From Drechslerella dactyloides (taxonomy: Eukaryota > Ascomycota > Orbiliomycetes > Orbiliales > Orbiliaceae), in the NCBI GenBank assembly GCA_020064725.1, contig JAGTWJ010000017.1:1488001-1552000 (forward strand): DNA of 64,000 bases. The letters are read 5' to 3'. Positions within the stretch are counted from its first letter, which is position 1, and every line of letters starts with the position of its first letter. Positions 11,374 through 22,553 of this stretch are shown here, piece by piece. Made by a program: the position numbers and the translations under genes. The notes beneath the pieces were generated by a model. That model was not told the origin of the DNA, searched no databases, and was given only the letters and a program-made list of their open reading frames with translations.

Positions 11374-14300
11374 TCACTGGGAGGTAGTGCTATCCCGCCA
11401 CTCCCTCCGCACGCGGAACCCAACAACCGGAACCCGACTCCGCAACAACAAGCTGCTCCCAACAACACTAACGCTGCTCATCGCCATCGCCAGCGCCGCC
11501 CACGTCGGATCCAGCCGCGTGCGCCGGTACGCATACAACGCGCCCGCCGCAATCGGCACCCCAACAGCATTATACACGCCCGCCCAGAAAAAGTTAAACT
11601 TGACCCGGCGAATCACCGCCTGCGCGAGGTTCAACAGCAGCAGAACCTGCCGCAGGTCTTCCCGCAGCAGGATGAAGCTCGCGCTGCTCAGCGCTATATC
11701 CGCGCCGCTGCCGATTGCGATGCCCACGTCCGCCGTGACGAGCGCGGGGGAGTCGTTGATCCCGTCGCCGACCATCGCGACGCGCGGGCGGACGTTGACG
11801 TTGCCGCTGTTGCGGGACCGGTGGAAGAGGGAGGAGAGCGCGGACCGGCGGCGCGGCGGGGCCGTTTTCTGAAGGTAGGTTATCTGCTCGGCCTTTTCGT
11901 GTGGGAGGACGCCGGCGATGACGTTGGCAGCGGGTATCCCGACGGTGCGGGCGACGGCGGCGGCGGTGATGGCGTTGTCGCCCGTGATCATGTAGACGTT
12001 GATGCCGAGCTTCTCGAGCTCCGAGATGACGAAGGGGGCTTCGGAGCGGATCTGGTCCGCGACGGAAAAGTAGGCGAGGACGGCGGGGGCCTTTGTGAAC
12101 TCGGTGTCGACGGGGGAGTCCGGCGTCCTGTGGGCGGCGAGCACGACGACGGACTTGGCCTCGGTCTTCCAGCGGTCGAGGCTCGCGCGGACGTCGTCGG
12201 CGATGACGACGCCCTTCTCCTGCATGAAGGCCTCGTTGCCGATGTACGCCTCGACCTCGACGCCGCTGCTCGTGGTGAACACGCCGGTGATGCCGCGGCC
12301 GGGGATCTCCTCGACGCTGGTGCTCTCGACGGCCGTGCAGTGGTGCGCTTGCGCGTGTTTGACGACGGCCTTGGCTAGCGGGTGTCCGCTGGCGTTCTCA
12401 AGCCCCTGCGCGAGACCGAGGACCAGGCGAGACCAGTCGCTCTTCTCATCGTCGTCGTTGACAATGACAGCATCGACGACTTCCGGCTCGCCACCCATCG
12501 TGAGTGTGCCCGTCTTGTCAAAGACGATTGCGTCCAGCCAGCTGGCCTCCTGGAAGGCCTCGCCGCCGCCTTTCGCGAGAATGCCGTGCCGCGCCGCCAG
12601 CCCGGTGCCGATGAACAGCGCCGTCGGTGCAGCCAGTCCGATCCCGCAGGGGCAGGCGATGACAAACATCGCGATGGCAAAGCTCATGCTCCACAGCGCC
12701 CAGCCGCCTTGATTGCCTTCAATCCAGTCCGCCGGCAGCGCACCACCATACCCCAAGCACAGCCAGACGAGCCACGTGACGACCGCAAGGTACGAGACGA
12801 CGGGCACGAAATAACCGGTGATAAGATCCGCGACACGCTCGATGGGCGCACGCTGCACCTGTCCCTCGCGCACGATGCGCACAATGTTGTCGAGCATGGA
12901 GCGGCCGGAGATGCTCTTGATCTCGACGGTGACGGGGCGGCCCTGGTTGACGGTGCCCGCGAAGACATCGTCGCCGACGGCCTTGTGCACGAGACGCGAC
13001 TCGCCCGTGAGCGCGGACTCGTCGAATTGGCCGTCGCCGGAGACGACGCTGCCGTCGAGAGGAGGGGACAGGCCGTGCGGCACGAGGACGTGGTCGCCGA
13101 CCTCCAGCAGCTCGACGGAGATCGTCTCCGTCTTTGACTCGTCGACGATCAGCTTGGCCTCCTTGGGGCGGAGGTTGCCCAGCAGGCTGACCGCGTTCGC
13201 CGACTTGGCCTTGCTGTAGGACTCCAACAGGCGGCCTGAAAGCGTTATATTAGCATGATTCAACAGCATGAATTAGGTGTTACGTACCGAACAAGAGAAA
13301 CATGGTGAGGAAGACGACGGCGTCAAAGTATGTGGCGTGAGCGATCTCGCTCTTGGGCATGTCGTGGCCCATGTCGTTAACACGCGGCTGAGCCGCGCTG
13401 ATGGCGAGCAGCGCGATGGAGGAAAAGTAGGCAATCGTCGTCCCGAGAGACATCAGCAAGTTCATGCTACCGAACTTGAGGAACTTCTTCCAGACGGGCC
13501 TGGGGTTCTTGCGGCTCCAAAGCCCGCGCAGCTCGGAGATGGCGCGCACGTGGAAGAGATCGGCAGCGAAAAAGTACACCGGCGTGGATATTATCAGCAG
13601 TGACCACTCGGCCACGGTGACGTTTCCCTTCCAGATCTCGCGCTCGGACCACATGCGGTACTTGTTGTCTTTTGGCAGGAGGGCCATGAAGACGATGCCG
13701 ATGATGAAGGCCGGGATGGCGCAGATGACGCAGAGGAGGAGGCGGACGGCGAGACGGCGGACCTCGGCCTTGTGGACGAGGGCGCTGCGGTCTTCGAGCG
13801 TCTGGGCGGGTTTCACGGTGACCTTGAGGGCCGGGTCGAGGGCCTCGAGGGTGCTGATGAGCATGCGGACGGTGATGTCCGGCTGCGGGGTGTATTTGAT
13901 CGTGACCTCGGGCTGGCCGGTGGAGGTCAGGGGCTTGAGGACGGTGATCTGGGAGCGGGCGAACTTGTGGATGGCCTCCATGATGCGGGGCGGGCAGTTT
14001 TGGCAGTGGAGACCCTCGACGTGGAGGGTGAGGGTGCGTTCGCGGGAGTCGAACTGCTGGTTCTCGTCGAAGGGGTCGAGTTCGATGACCTCGACGTCGA
14101 AACCGGTGTCTTCGATGCACTCGGTGATGGTGGCGATCTTGTCCCTGTCGCCGGAGTAGACGATGGAGCCGCTGTGGGTGAGGGCGCTGATCTCGGCCTT
14201 CTGGACGAAGGCGTGCTTGTCGAGGAGGTTGGAGCGGATGGAGTTGACGCAGGCGGAGCACGTCATGCCTCTGATGGAGAGTGTGGCGAGCCACGTGCCG

Positions 14301-14911
14301 TCGTGAGGCTGGTCCACGACAACGGCTTCGAGGTTGGGAAAGGAGCGGTTCCGCTCAGGGCCAGGGCTGGCGGCGGGAGAAGGGATGGCGGCACCGTCGC
14401 CGTACGAGGAAGTCTTGGAGGGGGGTCTGGCGAGAGCGATGGTTGAGGTGGCGGGAGACGGGGCGCCGCTGGAGGAGACGAGCTTTTTGGAGCGGCAGAG
14501 GCCGCAGACCTCGTCGTGGCATTGTCTGTGGGGGTCTCTGCTCTCGATGCGTCTGAGGACGCCGGCACCGAGTCCCTCAAGGAGGTAGAGGGAGCGTCTG
14601 GGGGCGGCTCCGTCGGTGCCTTCGTCGTCGCCGTCGCCGGAGCGGCAGGCCTCGATGTCGAAGCCGGCGAGGTGGAGGGCGTCGACGATGGTCTGGGAAG
14701 AGAGGGAGGACGGGTGGAGGACCTCGACGCGGTTCGAGAGGATGGAGGAGGAGTGGGAGACGGGGGCGGGCGAGAGGGCGGCGAGGGTGCTGGCGATGAG
14801 GGAGGTGCAGGTGGGGCAGTGGATGTTGGAGACAAAGACGGTCGTCTTGAGGAGGTCGTGCGACGGTCTAGCGGCTGGAGGGTCCGCGCGGAGAGGCTTT
14901 TCGCCGTCCAT
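11374..14911 (-). CDS. Copper-transporting P1B-type ATPase with three HMA domains
   Basis: Two exons (complement of 13288-14911 and 11374-13235), 1161 residues, separated by a 52-nt intron. The N-terminus carries three heavy-metal-associated domains: CPTC (C32/C35), GMTCSAC (about 215-220) and a degenerate HCQNC (about 302). Eight membrane helices and the P-type core follow: ALTGES (actuator), the CPC ion-binding motif in helix 6 (about 734), DKTGTLT with the phosphorylated Asp (about 780), SGHPLAK (nucleotide domain), MITGDN and GDGIND (about 1028). The last helices hold YNAVGVP and MAMSSVSVV, the helix 7/8 signatures of Cu(+) pumps. The protein therefore exports Cu(+) from the cytosol using ATP. 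Two roles are known in fungi: Golgi loading of cuproenzymes (Ccc2 type) and plasma-membrane detoxification (CrpA type). The sequence alone does not decide between them. I saw no convincing Ace1/AceA copper-response element upstream. Confidence 0.95.
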
Positions 14912-17185
14912 GCTGGCGATGTCTGTATGCTGATCTGATGGATTGATATTTGAGGTTCCGATCTAGGAGTGGAGATGGATGTTTAGCTGGATGAATTGGA
15001 GTGATGGAGTGCAGTGAGGTGGAGTGGATGGGGGGTGGTTTATATGGGGGGTAGGAGATGGGTAATTACCCTGGATAATGCAACAACGGCGGTGTTGCCA
15101 CCAGCCAACAACAAAGAGCCCAACAGGCGTTCTCCGAGTGCTGTCGAGGGCGGCTGGAGTGGATTTGGAATAAGGATATATCGAAGGACGAGGTTTCGGT
15201 GACCGGTCGGACAGGGAGTAGTCGCCAGGCAGCGATCGGTGTAGCGGCGCACGTGGAGGTGTGGTAATAGTGGTATGGTTGGCTTGGGAGGGAGCTTGCC
15301 GAGCGTAGGGCGAAGCTTAATTGATATAGTTGCGGGATGACTCGAGCTGTGGCACCAACAGCACGCAATATATATGAATACAGGAGCGGGACTGTATCGC
15401 GAGAAAGGAATAGTTATAAGTGACAATAGCGCGAGTCGAGAACACGGCCTGACAAATGGCGGTGACAGATGGAGGTAACGTGGCACAGAGATAATATTAT
15501 CTTGTATATAACACTAAGTACTTCTTAGCTAGTAAGATTTACTAGAAGTAAGATGGAATGGAGGGAGGCGAGCTGTGGATGAAGATCAGAGCCAGCTTGA
15601 GGCGGACGGGCGGGCGGGTTATATAGACGGATGGGGGCAGCCCGTCCCCAAGATGCTGCGCTGGTGCGCATGTGTCTACGGAAATACGATACGGACCGGT
15701 ATATGGGTACGGGATTCCGATATGGCAAGCAAGCTGCAATGCAGCGGTGTGATTCACGTCACACCTGCAACGGCATGCATACAACCTATAGGGAAGCTAG
15801 CTCGGGGTCCGGTCATGAAGTGCAATCGGGGAGCTCCAAAGAGCGGGAGTGCTAGTATGATGTTATTAGCAATGGTGGCATAAGAGCCTTAATCAGAGCG
15901 TGGTTAGCATCTGCGCGCATAGTGCTGTCTAGGAACACGACGATAAAATGAAAAACAGGCACAAGACCCGCAACCGAGACAGGTTTAGGGGAAGGATTGC
16001 TTGATCGCGCCTGGTCATTTTTTTGGTTTTTGCATGGAAGGTTCGACCGAGGGAGGATGGGACCCGGGTCTTTGCGAGGGCTCCTTGCCTGTGAGTGGCC
16101 AGGCAGGCGGGCCGCGCTAAAACACGCACAAAAGCCGCAACGGAGCTGACAAATGGGGGCTTCTCGACATCCGACGACGCTCCACCAGACGCACAAAACG
16201 CGCAGGCGAGCTGTCCACCATTCTTTGGCCGGATAGGTATCTGCCACATGGTCCCATTATTCAGAATAGAAATACAATAGTCGAGAGAAGTCTTCTATTA
16301 TTAAGCAGAAGATGTGAAATATAATCAATAGAGAATGTGGGATAATAGGTTGATGTGGTGTTTGAGCGGTGACAACACGGCAATTGCAACATAAACAACG
16401 CATTAACCACAAAACAACGCAAAGTGTTTGTCTCCGAGACAAACATCCTTCCAGCACGTGATTTCTTGGCACCGTCTCCCAACCGGGCTGTCATTAGTCA
16501 GCCACCAGCTCTGTTCGACGGCGACTGTCACCGAAGAAGAACGCTTGTGACGGCATGGCCACCTTTCCCGTCGTGATGAATTGGCTAGTCCCGTTCCCGC
16601 TAGACCGCCTGCTGGAGGTCCGTGGCAGCGGTGCGAAGGACAGGAAGAAGCAGGGACGGTAACTGGAGACAGCAGGCGCAGACGTGCGGATGCAGACAGG
16701 CAACCGTCAGTTAACAGCTGTCCGGCGCCTGCGTCTGCATTGCATGCCGTTCAGTAGATGCCACATTTCCCTCCGCTGTTCATGTCCGTGCCCAGACTCA
16801 AGTTGGAGACATAAGTACGAACAGACATCCGCCCGACGACGCCATCTCGATAATATCCGCATCCAAGTCGAATTGATTGTTCCGGTGCTGTTCCTGGCGG
16901 ACGTTCTCGTTGCGGAATTGACGATATCCCTTCTTTGCCCCTGACTTGGCCGTCTGCGGGTGACGCACCAGCTGTGTTTTAGCACAGCATCGCAGCTATT
17001 ACTCCTGTCAAGTAATTTACACCACCGTTCAACATCATCGCAGCACTCTCCACCTTCACTCCATCGCCATCGCCAACCTCCAACCAGACATCACCGCTCC
17101 ACGCCATCACCGGTTGAATACCACCCGTCGCTACATACTACGTCTACACGATTCCCTCGCTGGACGTCCTGCGATAACAGACATT
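14912..17185. other. 2.3-kb divergent promoter region
   Basis: Lies between the starts of the copper ATPase (-) and the KEN/D-box protein (+). Open frames here are short and low-complexity, and none is supported. The final 200 bases before 17186 are CA/CT-rich (caccatcgccatcgcc-like), typical of a fungal 5' leader for the plus-strand gene. Confidence 0.5.
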
Positions 17186-17962
17186 ATGGCAACGTCGTCG
17201 TCGCCCTCGCCGCGCCCCGTCCTCTACGCCTCCCCCGTCGCCTCCCCAGCGCCCTCCTCCTCCTCCCACCACTCCACCACCTCGCCCACCCCGCCGCCCC
17301 GCCCGCCCTCCTCCCCCGGCATCTCCGTCTTCGCCCCCCGCCCCATGCGCGTCCCCATGTACCGCCCCCAGTTCCCCCGCCCCGTCTTCCTCTACGACTC
17401 CGCCGACCCCGTCCTCTCCGACCCGAACAAGGAGAACCCCCCTCAGACCCGCCGCTCCTCCGTCGCCTCCGCCGGCATCCCTGAAGAAGAGGCCATCGAC
17501 AAGATCATTTACAGGTGCATTATACCAGCAATCCAATTTATAGAATAAAATGCTAATGCTGTGATGTTGTAGCCCGACGAAGGACGTACTCGAGGAGCTG
17601 TTCAAGATCGTCCGCCCAACCTCGGCCGCCGCCTCAACCTCCTCCGCCGCCGCCCGCCCGCAGCCGCTCCACCCGCGCTCCCCCAACGCCGCCGCCGGCG
17701 GTGGCCACCGCCGCAACACCAGCGACGCCAGCGACGGCGGCCTCAGCAACATCCTCGGCGGCCTCTCCGTCCTCAACAGCGCCGGCAACCCCCGCGCCTC
17801 CCCGGACGACTGGCGGACAATACGTGCGTCCCCCATCACAACCATATCTCAAATTGATCATACTGACGGTGTGTAGGAATGGCGGCATCCCCCGTCGCCC
17901 GCCGCGCCCTCGGCAACCCCATGGTCCGCGATCCAAGCTTCCACGGCGAGCCGAAGGCATAA
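17186..17962 (+). CDS. Small disordered protein with KEN box and D-box-like motif
   Basis: Three exons (17186-17514, 17573-17823, 17877-17962) join to 221 residues, and both introns have GTGCNT donors and clear TAG acceptors. The first 75 residues are Pro/Ser-rich (ASPVASPAPSSSS, TPPPRPPSSP) and the whole chain looks unstructured, apart from one short predicted helix (KDVLEELFKIV). A canonical KEN box with the preferred downstream proline (DPNKENPP, about residues 75-82) and, near the C-terminus, RRALGNP matching the RxALG core of a destruction box are both present. KEN plus D-box motifs recruit Cdc20/Cdh1 of the anaphase-promoting complex. A cell-cycle-regulated protein or APC/C inhibitor is therefore inferred, not shown. 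Serines in RRSSVAS and RRNTSD could be kinase sites. I do not recognise a family. The start is the only ATG in good context (ATTATGGC). Confidence 0.75.
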
Positions 17963-18566
17963 TCACCCCACAAATACAAGTTGAAAAACGAAAAAACCCG
18001 TTCAAGCCGCCTACGACCGGCCGAATGAACGGACGACGGACGACGAAACCGATAGATAGACATTGCGAAATAACACACACGACATAATCTGTTGCATTCA
18101 TTCATGCTTACTTTGCGGCGTCGACTGGACTCGAATTCGAATATGGGCTGGCGTTCTATTGCATCCATCGCATCACATCACATCACACACACATCATCAT
18201 ATCATCATTGTCGCTATTCATTTAACATTCTGATTGAGGTTATTGATTAATTGTTGTAATTGCAAGCGAGGTGCTCAGTGTCATCTAGCAGCCGTGCTCA
18301 TTTTCTGCTCTTTCTTCTTTTTTTTTTTTTTTTTATCATTTCGTTATTGTCAGCGTTTGGCATGCCATGCATCGTACGGTACTTGTAATGTTTACATTTT
18401 CTTTTATACCTACCTACCCCGTGTACGTATGTATGTCCACTGATTAATACTTATCTACCCAACATATCTCACATATTAAAGTCACGACGCCCAACATCAT
18501 AGGATAAGAATATACATTATATAGTACGTCTATTGGTGTCCGCTAATCGTCGAGTAAATGATAAGG
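17963..18566. other. Convergent 3' flank region with long T tract
   Basis: Between two convergent genes. It contains a run of about 20 T at 18317-18336, CATCACAT-type microsatellite sequence at 18166-18200, and otherwise AT-rich sequence fitting two 3' untranslated regions. No gene seen. Confidence 0.5.
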
Positions 18567-19466
18567 TCAATTGCACGGTGTCGGTGGCGCCTCCCGCTGC
18601 ACGGCCTCGTATTCGGGTGGCGGCGCCTCGCCCATATCGTCAACGCCAACGTCGGCTTCCGCATCGTCGAGTTTATCGTACCCACCGCCCGCGCGGTATG
18701 CTTCCACTGTTTTATAATGCAGCCAGCGCGCCAGCGCGTAGCCGAGACTGCACATATATATATACTCATCAGCCGTGGCCTCCGTATACACCCGTCCACC
18801 CGACACTTATACATATAATTCTATATATATTGACCGGCGGGGTGGAAGAGTATGTAAGGGTGAAAGGAGAGGGGGACGTACATCATGGGTAGGGGGATAA
18901 GGTATGTCAGGCCAACATACGCATAATCCCCAAACACCGCAAACGGCACCATCACATACGGCAGCGTCCTACCCCCATTACATTATATTAGCCACCCTCC
19001 CTATATATGATATCATATATATATATACTCCCCACCCATCATACCGGTATAGTAGATAGTAGATAGTAGATGGTAGATGGTAGTAGTGGTGGTAGTGGTA
19101 GTGGTAGGGTACGCACCAGGCGACGGCGACAACGCCATCGAAGCGGCCGACGCGAAACTCCCGCCGGATGTACGAATCCCAGCTTTCGGCGCCGGCATGT
19201 CCGATTAGCCGTCCGACATTCATCACGCTGGTAGCCCAGCCCAAGAACACGTGGAAGAAGAAACTCGCATCGAGGCCGTTTTCATCTCCGTCGTCGTCGT
19301 GTGAGGAGTGGGAGTGGGAGGGTGAGGGGAGGGTAAGGCGGAGGTGGTAGGTGATGGCGAGGAGGAGGTAGAGTTGCAGTAGCAGGATGGCGGACGTGTA
19401 AAGGGTGTAGTAGCGTTGCGTGAGCGGGTTCGTCGAGGTGACGAGCTTGTAGTACGCAAAGTGCAT
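18567..19466 (-). CDS. Small four-helix membrane protein with C-terminal PPxY motif
   Basis: Three exons (complement of 19117-19466, 18882-18968, 18567-18747) make 205 residues. Hydrophobic segments lie near YTSAILLLQLYLLLAITY, ASFFFHVFLGWATSVMNV, TLPYVMVPFAVFGDY and YVGLTYLIPLPMMISL, so probably four membrane passes. A His/Ser/Asp-rich loop (SHSHSSHDDDGDENG) lies between helices 1 and 2. The cytosolic tail is acidic and ends with PPPEYEAV, a PPxY motif of the kind bound by WW domains of Rsp5/Nedd4 ubiquitin ligases. A cargo or adaptor role in ubiquitin-dependent trafficking is inference. I do not recognise the family. Splice sites are good (GTGCGT, GTACGT donors) and the frame closes exactly, which supports the model. 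Intron 1 carries a minisatellite. Confidence 0.65.
19010..19108 (+). repeat. TA tract plus TAGATGG/TAGTGG minisatellite in an intron
   Basis: A palindromic TATA stretch (19005-19028) is followed by repeated tagatag, tagatgg and tagtggt units up to about 19108. All of it lies within intron 1 (18969-19116) of the small membrane protein gene. Confidence 0.8.
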
Positions 19467-21300
19467 CTTCCCTTCCCCTATTCCCTGTATATATATACCT
19501 AGGTATATACCTCCTGGGTAGTTCTTTTATATACTCTCGCGATATCGTCTGATTGTTGGACGGTGTGGCTGGCTGTCGACTGTATTATTGTGGCTGTTTG
19601 CGTTGCGTGGTATATTTTCGTGTAACGCGAGGCTGGTACTATCCCAACTAAAGTCCGATTATATCTCCAAGCTGATAGTATCCGTACCGTAAGACTCCGG
19701 CGGCAGCTGAGCTTATATATACCCATACACAGAACAAGACAAGACAATGCAAGACAGCAGAAGCTCGGCGCGGCCAGCGAGTGTATATATGCAATTTACG
19801 CCATCCTGTCAGCCTGGTCGTGGCGTACGTCGGATGTATAGCATTGGACGGACATGACAATCAAGCAGCTAATATAATTAGTGCGGTGTGTGTACATTGT
19901 ATCGGTACGGGTGCCGCCGGGATGTACATCATCCATCTGATCAGTAAAGTAAGGAAATCTAACTGCCGGGATTAATTTCAATGCCTGCATGCATGCCCTG
20001 CCACGCTACTACAGCTACAGCTACCGATTCGTCCGTTTCGTGCGACGGTGGGTCTTTTGCATGCAGTTCAACGTTATCAACCAGAGACATGTACTGACAC
20101 CCGCCCGCTGCCTGATGAGGTGCGATTACAGTTCCATACTAACTAGCACTAGTATATAGAAAGATAGGCGATGATCCACTGACTGACTGACTGCCGTAGC
20201 ATACAATATTTCAGCCGAAGTGACTTACTACGTAGTGCGGACGTACGTAGGTATACAACTTGTAGCGATTCAGTGACTGAATTTTATATTGCTTGCGCAT
20301 ATTAGCCTGTTGACGGGTCTCGGCGAATGGTGTTATCGCTGCTGCGCAGGAATGCCCAGCTTCCGGGCCCGAAGCCAAGGTCCCCATCGTATTCTATATT
20401 ATATTACACTATGCTATACAATTTATATTATATTATATCTCGCACGCAAACAGCCGGATGGACGGACGTCGCTGAAAGTACCGATACTTGCAGTATATGG
20501 TGCGGCGCGGCAGTTTGCACACCACGTTGCAGATTGCTTGGAGGGGCGGTCTCTATGGTTTCTGGGCGTGCATGCGTGTTATGTGCGGTTGTGGCCTGTG
20601 GCATGCTGTGTAACCGGGTGATATTACTATGCTACGGCTGGGTTTTGTACTTGTGTGTGGGTGAGAGCTCTGATGAGCTCTTGGGCAGTGCTAGTCGGCT
20701 GAATTGCGTTTCATCCTGTTCGGTGGGATTGTTTCTGGTCAGCGTGATACTGTAGTCTCGGCGGCGTGCGGATCGGCGATGCGTACGTGCGCCCCCCCGG
20801 ACGGTGGTACGGGTTGCGTATGTATTCGCGTGTAGAGTCGCTGCGATACGGATGGAAGTTGTGCTGGCCGTGGCTGAATTGAATGACCCGGATGACCTGT
20901 TCCGGTTGGAATGGATTGAATGTTGCTCCGATGGTATGATTGTATTATGCCTGTCTCTAGTTGTTCGTGGATGATGCTGCTGTATGTATGTACACTTGTA
21001 TGGTTGTTTAGTTACGGTGTGTATGTCCGTCCCTGCGCGTGCGCACCATTAGCATTTATCTGCTACCGGTGTATACTTATGTATACGCGTGAACGGAGAT
21101 TGTGCGGAGCGATGTCGCATTTCAGAGTTGGTCAATATTGGTCAATAATATTTTTTATAATAGCTGGCTTGGAAGCATCGGTCCGCGACCTCATATGGCC
21201 CCAGCGTCTCTCATCATGATGCATATCGCGCGTCCTTAGGTTCTGGTGAAGATACGGGAGAGGGAATGTGGCACCTACGGTATAAGATGAGTATAAGATG
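19467..21300. other. 1.8-kb intergenic stretch, no supported gene
   Basis: Low-complexity AT-rich DNA with tata and ctga (20176-20195) microsatellites. A plus-strand open frame of 142 codons (20327-20755) is Cys/Leu-rich with no domain, starts at a GTG and has no splice or codon-bias support, so it is not annotated. Confidence 0.5.
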
Positions 21301-22317
21301 CTACAGCCGGCTCTGGCTCTTCCGCAGCGCGTCACGGTTCGCCTGCGCCATCTTGATCAGCGCGTACAGCGTCTGCATCCGCGGCATCTCCAGCCCCTTC
21401 GCCCGCGCCAGCCGGATCGGATTCCCGATGATGACCTCGATCTCCATCGGCCGCCCGGCCTCCCAGTCCCCCCACATGCTCGGGCGGCTGCCGCTCACGT
21501 TCCTGCGCGTCGAGGCGAGGATCGAGTCCGCGCTCGCAAACTCCGCGGGGAACGGCGCGCCGAGGACCTTGGGCGCGGTTGTTAAAACCTCGTCCATCAC
21601 GCCGCGAACGTGCTCCGCCAGCTCCGGGTCCTCGGCCATCGCGCGGTTCGACGTCCCGTTCGACAGAACGGAGGACGGGTTGAAGGAGGCGTTGATCGCG
21701 ATCTTGTGCCAGCGGACCTGCTGCAGCTTGCGGTGCGAGTAGGCCGACGCGTCCTTCACGCCGCCGGCCACCAGCAGCCGCGCGAACTCGCGCGCCTGCG
21801 CCGTCGCCGCGTGCGTTTCCTCGCCGTCCGACACGTCCGGCAGGAAGGGGCCGATGTTGATGCGCGTCCAGCGGTTGTGGTCGATGCGGCCCGGCGACGG
21901 CTGCGACGCGGAGACGACCGTCACGGCGGAGAGGATGGCGGCGTGCGGGAAGCGCTGTCTGTAGGGCTCCTCGACGCCGAGTCCGTTCTGGACGAGCACG
22001 ATCGCGGTCCCGGGGCCGACGAGGCCGTCGAGCAGCGCCGAGTCGTCGGAGACGTCGGGGAGAGCCTTGGTCGTCACGACGATGAAGGACCAGCGCACGC
22101 CGGCGGCGACGGCCTCGGCGGCGGACGGGAAGACGCGCGTGGGCGTCCAGCTGTACTCGCCGAACTGCGGGGAGGCGATGCTGAAGCCGGACGCCTTGAC
22201 GGCAGCGTAGTTTGAGCGGCAGACGGCGGAGACGGGGGCGCCGGCGTGGGCGAGGCGGGAGCCGTAAAAGGCACCGACGGCCCCGGCGCCGAAGATGAGG
22301 ACCTCAGGCGCGGACAT
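21301..22317 (-). CDS. Ketopantoate reductase (ApbA/PanE) family oxidoreductase
   Basis: Single exon, 338 residues. The N-terminus has the dinucleotide-binding Rossmann motif GAGAVGAFYG right after the first strand (EVLIFGAG), preferring NADPH in this family. Other family features are VTTKALPD and VLVQNGLGVEE (nicotinamide and substrate loop), the helical-domain lysine in RWHKIAINASFNPSS, and the C-terminal EIEVIIGNP. Enzymes of this fold reduce 2-dehydropantoate to pantoate in vitamin B5/CoA synthesis. Fungi carry several paralogs, some acting on other 2-oxo acids, so the exact substrate is uncertain. The start was set at the ATG giving MSAPEVL, because the 21 upstream codons open with TTG and are His/Cys-rich. 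It shares a 236-bp intergenic region with the divergent sugar-phosphate mutase gene, with no functional link evident. Confidence 0.88.
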   Translation of the reverse strand: MSAPEVLIFGAGAVGAFYGSRLAHAGAPVSAVCRSNYAAVKASGFSIASPQFGEYSWTPTRVFPSAAEAVAAGVRWSFIVVTTKALPDVSDDSALLDGLVGPGTAIVLVQNGLGVEEPYRQRFPHAAILSAVTVVSASQPSPGRIDHNRWTRINIGPFLPDVSDGEETHAATAQAREFARLLVAGGVKDASAYSHRKLQQVRWHKIAINASFNPSSVLSNGTSNRAMAEDPELAEHVRGVMDEVLTTAPKVLGAPFPAEFASADSILASTRRNVSGSRPSMWGDWEAGRPMEIEVIIGNPIRLARAKGLEMPRMQTLYALIKMAQANRDALRKSQSRL

Positions 22318-22439
22318 GCTGGCGATGGCGATGGCGATGCGGTTGCATTCGCATTGGTGGTGATGCAGGCATGAAGCCAAGCGGGTGTTTTAAATAGTTC
22401 GGCGGGCGGTGGCAGTTTCATGCGGCCGGCCGGATGCCG

Positions 22440-22447
22440 TATAAAAG
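22440..22447 (+). promoter_or_regulatory. TATA box of the phosphoacetylglucosamine mutase gene
   Basis: TATAAAAG lies 107-114 bases before the ATG at 22554, within the short bidirectional promoter 22318-22553. Placement and sequence fit a core TATA element. No expression data are visible. Confidence 0.5.
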
Positions 22448-22553
22448 CGTCGTGGAGGCCCCACTCCGCCGTCTCCGGCTCCCCGCTCTCCACCATTCTC
22501 CCCCCACCGTCGATACCACCGCCCATTGAAGCTTGCAAGAGCCCTTCCTCGAA

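Noticed and set aside
14912..15500. Copper-response elements upstream of the Cu ATPase
   Set aside because: Isolated GCTGG words occur, but none has the T-rich 5' part of the Ace1-type consensus.
20327..20755. A 142-codon Cys-rich frame
   Set aside because: Starts at GTG, lacks a signal peptide or regular Cys spacing, and lies in low-complexity DNA.
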